Assembly (NCBI GenBank): GCA_029706075.1
Contig: JAINUG010000055.1
Coordinates: 186,001 to 250,000 of the forward strand
Length of the DNA stretch: 64,000 nt
Direction: 5' to 3'
Origin: Aldrovandia affinis
Lineage: Eukaryota; Chordata; Actinopteri; Notacanthiformes; Halosauridae
Shown: piece by piece, positions 57,201 to 64,000 of the stretch
Numbering within the stretch: position 1 is the first letter of the stretch
How the letters are laid out: each line of letters opens with the position of its first letter
Made by a program: the position numbers and the translations under genes
The notes under the pieces: generated by a model
The model's input: only the letters and a program-made list of their open reading frames with translations
Told to the model about the DNA's origin: nothing
Database searches by the model: none

Positions 57201-58344
57201 TTTGAGGCATCAGTAAACCTTACCAGATGCTTCACCGATCGTGCACTTCAACTCTGTATGAACCTCGCAGCCGTTACCTGACCTTGCGGGAGCTAGGGCC
57301 CACCACTTTCTCCGCTGCCCTTTTCATGTTGCACTGAGGTACTCGCTCATGGCCATACTCGTACCCGTGAACCAAGAGGGGGCAGCGTGGACAAGGACGA
57401 GGTTACCACCAAAGCAAACGCAAACACATCGCTGAACACCAGCTCAGCCACGTTGACCGCTCAGCAGCTTTCAGTTTTCGACATCTTCTTGAGCGGGTTC
57501 AATTGTGAGGCCAGGGGCCAGAGTCCTGGACTTGGAAAGACTGGCAAATGGCTAAGTTAGTTGTGGTCCATAGTTTTTGGATGTGTGACCCGAAGAGGAT
57601 AAGTTGCAGGCTGGCCATATTGCCCTCCTGTGGGGTTTGGTGTAAAGGAGTGGTGGGGAGCCTGGGAACATGTGCGCTGAAGTGTAGTGTATTTCTCTAC
57701 TCGCACACTTTGCTATGACCATTCTATTCACCCATGTCACAATGAAAAGAGGGGCTTTCTCTTGTGATTTATCAAAGCGCATTGCTGGGGAGGCACAGTT
57801 GCTGAGCACATATTTTGAAGGCCTGTGTTAGTAGTATTAATTGACTTATTATTCTTTTTTAAGGATATATTTCTTGTCCATTTGTTGCATGAAAGCTGCA
57901 CATGAACCGAAGGGCCTGTGGGCACAGGTAGGATTCTTATTTGAAGGCCCCTGGTTTTGTCTTTCTGTTATGGTCTTTAAAGATGCGCTTGTTCTTATAT
58001 CCCGGTTATTAGTCCACCTGTATGCTGGACTATATGCTGTTATTATCATTATTAACCCCGTGCTAAGTCCTGTTCTCCAGGCTGTCACCTGTAGAGCCAC
58101 TGATCTCTCTAGACACTTCTCTCAGCATACAGGTGGACTATTCGTCCCGATGGTCCAGAAATTCCTGTGCTTCCTTTCACCTGTACATCTCTCTGCCTGC
58201 ATGCCAAACCTGTGTGTGTCTGTCTACCTTTTACTAGTTAGAGTGTGGTCTTCCCCTGCTTCCTCTCTTGGTCTCTCTTGCTGTTTGACAGTCTCTTTTT
58301 TTCTTTTTTCTTTTCTTCTCCCCCCCCCTCTGTCTGCCTTATTT
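51258..58344. other. Putative first intron of plus-strand gene, no exon recognised
   Basis: AT-rich, then moderately G-rich after 53.9 kb. Holds a G-rich run at 54194-54209, a TG repeat at 56331-56356 and a minisatellite at 56775-57055. No coding exon with domain resemblance. Confidence 0.4.
56775..57055. repeat. 24-bp GC-rich minisatellite
   Basis: Units close to GGGGCCCTGGCCCTGTCTCT then CTGC, with diverged flanking units. It produces artefactual repetitive frames on both strands. Confidence 0.9.
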
Positions 58345-58348
58345 CGAT

Positions 58349-59595
58349 AACACACAAGTTTTAGAACACCCCCATTTTTCAAGTTTTCATTGAAATTTAA
58401 GCAGTTCAAGTCCAGTGAATAACCTTAAATGGTACAAAGGTAAGCGGTAAACTGCCAGAGGTTTAAAAAATAAAATAATAATAATAATAATGTAAACTTC
58501 AGAGTTATATAAAAAATAACAAAAATACCCTTTTCAGGGAACAATTAATTACAGCTGTTCTGCAGCAATGGAAGTCAATTAAGCCTTGAAAGTTGATGCA
58601 AACAATTCCTACAGGTCCTTTTGTTGACTACTTACAAACCCTTTGTCTGTATAAAAGCAGTGTTGGAACAGACTGTGTTGATACACCCTCTGAAGCATTA
58701 TTTGGACAATATTGCACTGCAGGAAGTAGTATATTGCTATCATAATGGTGAGAAAAAGGCAATTATCAAAGGAAGACAGACAGAACATTATAACCCTTAA
58801 AAGTGTAGGTCTTTCCTTTAGAGAAATTGCAAAGAAGGCCAAGGTGTCAGTGAGTACAGTTTCCTACACCATCAAAGAACCAAAGCCACAACAAAATCAG
58901 AAGACAAGTTTCTGAGTCAACAGCTTGCGTGATGGGCTGCTCAGTGAAGCACCGCCAGTGGACTACTGAAGACTGGAGGAAGGTCTTATGGACTGATAAA
59001 TCAAAATGTGAAATCTTCGGTTCATCCCGCAGGATTTTTTTGCTGGATCCAGTTGCCGACTTGCACAGAGTGACTGGCACCCTGAACCAAATGGGCTACC
59101 ACAGCATTTTGCAGCGCCATGCAATACCCTCTGGTCTACGCCTAGTTGGTCAGGGGTTCATCCTACAGCAAGATAATGACCCAAAACATGTCAGAACTAC
59201 CTTAGAAGAAAAGAACAAGATGGTAGGCTTCAAATCATGGAATGGCCAGCACAGTCTCCAGACTTAAACCCCATCGAGCTGGTTTGGGATGAACTGGACA
59301 GAACGGTGAAAGCAAAGCAACCTACAAGTGCAACACATTTGTGGGAACTTCTGCAACAGTGTTGGGAAGGACTTTTCGAACAATGTTTGATTTCGGGTAA
59401 GATTGTACACGGAATGCCACGAGTGTGTTCGGCTGTTCTATCTGCAAAAGGTGGCTAGGATTCAATTTTGTTAAACAAAACGATTGTTTATTTGTTCTAT
59501 GCTTTAATTTCAGAGTACATTGAAACATTAAACTGTGAAGTTTCTATATTAAAACTGGAAAAATGGAGGTGTCCTAAAACTTTTGACCGGTAATG
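58349..59595 (+). mobile_element. Tc1 element, family A copy 2
   Basis: Same family as the element at 28.4 kb, opposite orientation. The right end AACTTTTGACCGGTAATG with TA at 59596-59597 is clear. The first ~10 bases of the left end are eroded (ACACACAAGTTTTAGAACAC). Confidence 0.9.
58745..59455 (+). pseudogene. Tc1 family A transposase, copy 2
   Basis: MVRKRQLSKEDRQNIITLKS, then LSFREIAKKAKVSVSTVSYT, is an intact helix-turn-helix start. After a stop at about 58914 and a deletion, the catalytic part resumes with WTTEDWRKVLWTDKSKCEIF, FILQQDNDPKH and PDLNPIELVWDELDRTVK. All three catalytic acidic residues are present, but stops, a deletion and a frameshift disable it. Confidence 0.9.
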
Positions 59596-59597
59596 TA

Positions 59598-62500
59598 TAT
59601 TCTGATTTATTTGGAAAACAGCCTTCCTCGTGCAGAGGAGACAGTCATTCTTGCGCACGCACACTGCTGTGATCACACAATGATCATGATATCTCGCTTT
59701 CTAGGAAGGGTGGAGGGGCTTGTTCTCTAGGGCTTGTTCTCTTGGGAGTGGCTTTGAGTTGGAGCATGCGTACAACACGCACTCAGGCATACACACACAC
59801 ACACACAGAGATACACACCCTCTGACAGTGATAATTGTCTTTGTAGGAAGGGTGGAGGTGCTTGGTCCTTATTTGGTGAGCGTCTCCTGAGTTGCACTAT
59901 GCACACACAGACAGACGCATACAAACCCTTTCCTTACTTACTTGTTCTTGTACCTGTTCCTTCCGTGGCTCTGAGTTGTTGTCGCACACGCCGCCATGCG
60001 CCGCATGCAGGGTGAGAAGGGAAGGGGTGAGCGCCCAGGGCTTCTGTGACGGGCAATGACGTCTCGGCGGTTGAGGCCTGTTCTGGAGGTGAAATGTGCC
60101 GTGGAAAGCATGCTGTTCCTCGGCACTCGTACAGATAAAGAGAGATCTTACTATAATGAACGTTATTACCATTTTTCTGCGGGCTAAGTGGAAGGGATTT
60201 AAGGCGGTTGCTCATTTGTCTGTTTACTACACCACATGCTAACGTGTAGTAGAGCAAGTATTGCTACTATTGTTGTATTCAATATTGACTTCGTTTTTCT
60301 CATTGATGTTTGTTTCGGCTTTGGTGGCACCTATTGTATGTCATGCCAATAAAGCGGTGGAATTGAGATGCGGCAGAGAGAGCCGTAGTCGACAGGGAGC
60401 AGCGTCTGTGCTTCAGGGAGGGAATGGAGGGGGGGGGGGGCGGCAGCCTGTAGCAAGGAAGCGCTGCCAAATGGGCGTTGGCGCTCTACAGGGACAGGTA
60501 CGGCTGTATCTGTGCAGAGCCACGTCCCATGTTACCGGATTGCAACCGATCACTCATTTAGCCAGAAATGGTCCCAACAGGAATGTGCATGTGGATGTGA
60601 ATATTCACCCTTCTGCTCAGTTGGAAGGGGAAATCTATATATTTAGATTGTATTAAAGCTGAAACTTCAGAGAGTCTGCTGTGCTATAAATACCAGCGCA
60701 GAGCAGTCTGTGTGAGCTGAGGAAGGAGCAGCACAGAGGGAGGGTGGGGGGGGAGAGAGGAACCACGACCGCGACCATCAGTAATTCACCTGAAGCCCCA
60801 GGTGTTGTTTGACCTTTCAGGAGCTGGCCGGGTGTTGGGCCGTGGCCAGCTGCAGGCATGGGTGCCCGAAACCCTAAACCCTGATGTTAACGAAACGTGG
60901 CCTCCGGTCTGGCCACCTCTGGGGATGTGTCTCACAGCCGCCAGTCCCTGCCCACACAGCGGCAGTGCTAGTGCCCGCCATCAATCACAGGACGGGCTCC
61001 CAATGCGTTCTGAACAAAAGGCGATGGTGAGTGGGGGGGTTCGCGATGGGCTGGAGCACGTGTTTCAATGCGTGAAACTCATAGAATTTTTGCGCCTCGT
61101 TTTTCCCCTCAGTGCCTTCTCGGTAATGCGTGCTGCGCACGGAGCGTTGTGTTTTTCCGTTAAGTGCAGCAATGTGAGGTCAAATCTGATTGCTTTGACC
61201 GCGTGGGGGTATGGTGTTTCGGTGTAGCCATGGTGCCGTGTCGGTACTTCACGCCTTCTCCGCTATGTCACAGTGGCAGCCCTCCTTTGTGTGGACAGTT
61301 GTGATGTCACAAGCCGGTGGGGCCGTGGAGCACCGAGACACAGTCGGAGATTTCGGTGAAGTACATTTTGTGGGTTTAGGACTAAAATGCAGCCAAGCTG
61401 CCTTTCAGTCTCCGTTGGCATCTCGTTTGAACACAGCTGTTCTCCGACACCTTTGCATCTTCAACGGCCCTCTAGCTTCTCTGTTTCCAAAGGCACCTGT
61501 TAGTTGTGCTAATTCGACATCGTTCAAACTGGCTTTCGTCGGCTCTTACAAATCGTGCAAAAGTCTGTTTTTAGCCAACCGATGATTCAAATAACCTCCC
61601 CGTGTGCAGAAAATAAACACGACGCGATCATTGTAAGTGATCTTAAAATGTCAAAAAAGTCATTTTGGTTGTATTTGAGAGAATACCCAATTATGCCTCC
61701 TGAGTCAAAGCTGTGCCAGCCGCACCCGCACGTGGAGCTCTGCGGCTGAGGCGTGTGCACTTTGCCCGTGACCGTTTTACACACTGGAGAACTGGCGCTG
61801 CGTGGCGTGCGTCTCACTGACGATGGAGAAAAGCATGCAGCAGTGACCTGACGATCTCACCCTGCAGACGAAGCCAGCCCCATCTCGCCCAGGACAGGGG
61901 ATTGCATTGTGTTAAAAGTGCCAATAAAGCTTTCGTCGTGTTCAGTTCAATCCATGTACGCCCTGAAAATCCGAGATTGAGAGAGAGAGCCCTTTTGATT
62001 TCATTTAGGTAAACGCTGATCTTGAAAATTCTTTTGAGTTTACAAAGTCACTTTTGATGAAATCACCTTCACCTTCAGTCACCTGAAGAGACAATAAACG
62101 ATGGAGTAAATTAACTGTGTGTGTGTGGGGGAGCGCTTGAGCGACTGTCCTTGGGGCTTGTTACAAGAACTGCACTTATTGGCAGGCAAGTAGCTGCTCG
62201 CAATCTGCCATATTGGTCTTTGTGCAAGTCTGCGAAATAATCTTAGCCTTATCGACAGTGGAACAAATCTGTGATCTGACTTCGGGACAAGTGACATGAG
62301 CGTGCTAACTGGAGACGTGCTCCCGGCTGTAATCCCGCCCCTGACGGAGGTGGAGCTCAGTGCCTGTCCCGGCCTGGAATTGGTCGAGTTGCTCTTGCCA
62401 GTTGAACTGCTGTTTGCCTTGCTTGTTTAAACCGGGAAAGAAAGCCACGCCCCTCCTGGCTGAAACCCGATCAGCCATTCTCTGCTTAGCCTTCTGGGCC

Positions 62501-63502
62501 ATTTAAAGCACCAGTGATCTGCCATACAGTCCGCTTGCACTAGTTGTGATTAAAGCGTAGTCCTCCAGTGCAGTGGCTGCCCGGCTCAGCAGAGCGGAAG
62601 GAGATGGACGGTAGCACATTTGCTTTTGTGCACTTTTCACATGTGAACTGTTCACTCCTTGTTCCAAACTGGAGATTTGAGCACTGGACAGGAAGTGGCC
62701 TCTGTATTTTGTATTCGTTGTCTTTATTTCTTCTGGCTTTGTTTTTATAACCTCCTTTATAAAGTTATTTGTGTCTGAAAGGCCACGTCCTTTTGACACG
62801 GTGCATGAGCAATTTGCTTTCCCTGTTGGCGATGCAGCGTCGTGCTTGCACACCTCATGCTTCCGTCACATGATCAACGCCAAGAAAACATTTAGTCAGC
62901 CCATCCTGCCTGCTACAGCGGGAATGATCAACCGCAGTTGGGCAGATGTATGCCATTGTAAATTAGGTTAATTCTTAATGGCATATTAGTCATGATGATA
63001 TAGTAAAAACTTTACTGAATATAGTTATGATGATGATTTTTTATATTGGTGCCGAGGAAGCCGAGCTGGGAACAGAGACATGGCTCTCGCAGTGCATCTT
63101 TTGCTGCAGCAGTGCAGTTGTGCAAAGGTTATTGAATGTTTTGCGCATCAGCTGTGGCTTTTCTGTGCGGTGGGCCTGCATGTTCCTAACTGCCCTGCAG
63201 GTGCGTCTTTCAAATATTGACTAGTGTCCGTCCTCCACCCCTTTTTTATTTTTTATTTTTTTAACTGGGACAAGCCCTCATAACCAGTCCATAGAATGCC
63301 AGGAAGTCATTCAAATGAAAACCTCCTGAACTGAAACACTGCTAACACTAAAAGTATATTTTCAGCTGCTTTTGTCACCTACACCTACTGTCTGTGTCAT
63401 GACAAAACCTTTCACTTTGGGTGGGACATTTCCCAATGTTGTGGTTGAGGTTTGAACATCTCAGAGCATGGGTATTCATCACTGCTTTAAGTCTGTATGA
63501 AG
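59598..63502. other. Intron or intergenic, no recognised coding exon
   Basis: CA repeats near 59790 and poly-G at 60431-60442. Several frames of 100-140 codons at 60.2-61.6 kb show no domain resemblance. A TATA-type promoter candidate lies at 60685. Confidence 0.4.
60685..60690 (+). promoter_or_regulatory. Candidate TATA box
   Basis: GCTATAAATACC on the plus strand, followed about 25-30 bp later by a GC-balanced segment with GAGCTGAGGAAGGAGCAGCA. No exon or product could be assigned. Confidence 0.3.
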
Positions 63503-63522
63503 CCAAAATGGATGCTTTTTAA

Positions 63523-63798
63523 AAATGTATTTACATTTTGTTTCCGATTTTTCCCTGTTTTTCTCCCTAATTTGGAAGCCAATTATACCCTCTATTTATT
63601 TAGATTAACCTCGCCGCCGGTCTGTACCCGGCAAGCTACACTCCGAGGCCAGCGATGATCCGCCTCCTTTAAGACGGAACTCACTGATCCCCTTTTCTGG
63701 AGACACCCATACGTGCTTCACAGCGAGTTTGTGCCGACCAGACTCGTACAGGACCAGCCAAATACGGGTGCGTTGGAGCACTACGATATCCACCAGCC
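63523..63798 (-). repeat. SINE-family retroposon with ~19-bp target duplication
   Basis: Flanked by CCAAAATGGATGCTTTTTAA (63503-63522) and CCAAAATGGACACTTTTAA (63799-63817). The AT-rich tail end with TTTTTCTCCCTAATTTGG matches the tail of the SINEs at 17.1, 20.3 and 27.8 kb. The body shares the AAGGAGGCGGATCA motif with 24.8 kb. Confidence 0.75.
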
Positions 63799-64000
63799 CC
63801 AAAATGGACACTTTTAACACGGCAAACTCACAGGCTGAGTGTTCCCTTCAGAGTACTGGCAACTGTGCGGACAGTTGGGCACCGCGTTTCCTGTTTGCTG
63901 CTTCAGACATTTCCTTTGTTATCATACTGTATATGTTTTTACTATAAAAAGATTCGGCCTCAGGCCCTTCCACAGCACTTGATCTCGCTGTTTCTGTAAA

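Noticed and set aside
60261..61585. Series of 124-141 codon plus-strand ORFs
   Set aside because: No recognisable domains and overlapping frames; cannot be supported as ncoa3 or any other gene.

Overview
The window is nuclear DNA from a teleost fish. It has interrupted genes with GT/AG introns, tRNA-derived SINEs, an L2-type LINE end, many Tc1/mariner and hAT elements, a piggyBac remnant, and CA/TG microsatellites. There are no bacterial-style operons, rRNA genes or CRISPR arrays. The species cannot be named from this sequence alone.

One protein-coding gene is well supported: zmynd8 (also called PRKCBP1/RACK7), a chromatin reader with PHD, bromodomain, PWWP and MYND modules. It lies on the minus strand. 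Twenty coding exons can be placed between 34182 (start codon) and 13646 (stop in the terminal exon read here). Splice phases agree from exon to exon except in exon 15, where the frame slips by one base. The total is about 1162 residues, close to the human protein's roughly 1186. A non-coding 5' exon probably lies near 37.2 kb, and a possible 3' UTR lies at 8.87-10.18 kb.

Layout. 1-0.72 kb: piggyBac transposase remnant. 1.6-2.7 kb: hAT element. 3.0-8.5 kb: Tc1 and hAT elements, several nested, with a tRNA-SINE inside one. 8.9-10.2 kb: likely zmynd8 3' UTR. 10.3-12.4 kb: inverted-repeat element containing a deleted Tc1. 12.6-13.7 kb: 38-bp minisatellite split by a hAT and abutting the last coding exon. 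13.6-28.2 kb: zmynd8 exons 20 to 2, with introns carrying a LINE fragment, SINEs, a Tc1 with a nested mini-hAT, and TG/CA repeats. 28.4-29.6 kb: Tc1 element. 34.2 kb: zmynd8 exon 1. 36-37.4 kb: probable zmynd8 promoter. 39.0-39.7 kb: L2-type LINE 3' end. 40.8-41.5 kb: Tc1-type MITE. 44.5-45.2 kb: 7SL/Alu-like fragment, 10-bp satellite and tRNA-SINE. About 51.2 kb: first exon of a plus-strand gene. 58.3-59.6 kb: second copy of the 28.4-kb Tc1 family. 63.5-63.8 kb: SINE.

In human, ZMYND8 lies head-to-head with NCOA3. The GC-rich, 'AAGATGGCGG'-containing exon with a consensus donor at 51.26 kb is in the position and orientation expected for ncoa3. This is synteny inference only: no ncoa3 coding exon is in the window. 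I found no convincing undescribed biological system. The most useful observations are the exon-15 frame slip, the exon 20 stop codon encoded by minisatellite sequence, the TG-repeat splice acceptor of the MYND exon, the LINE/SINE pair sharing a 3' tail, and a 7SL-like fragment.
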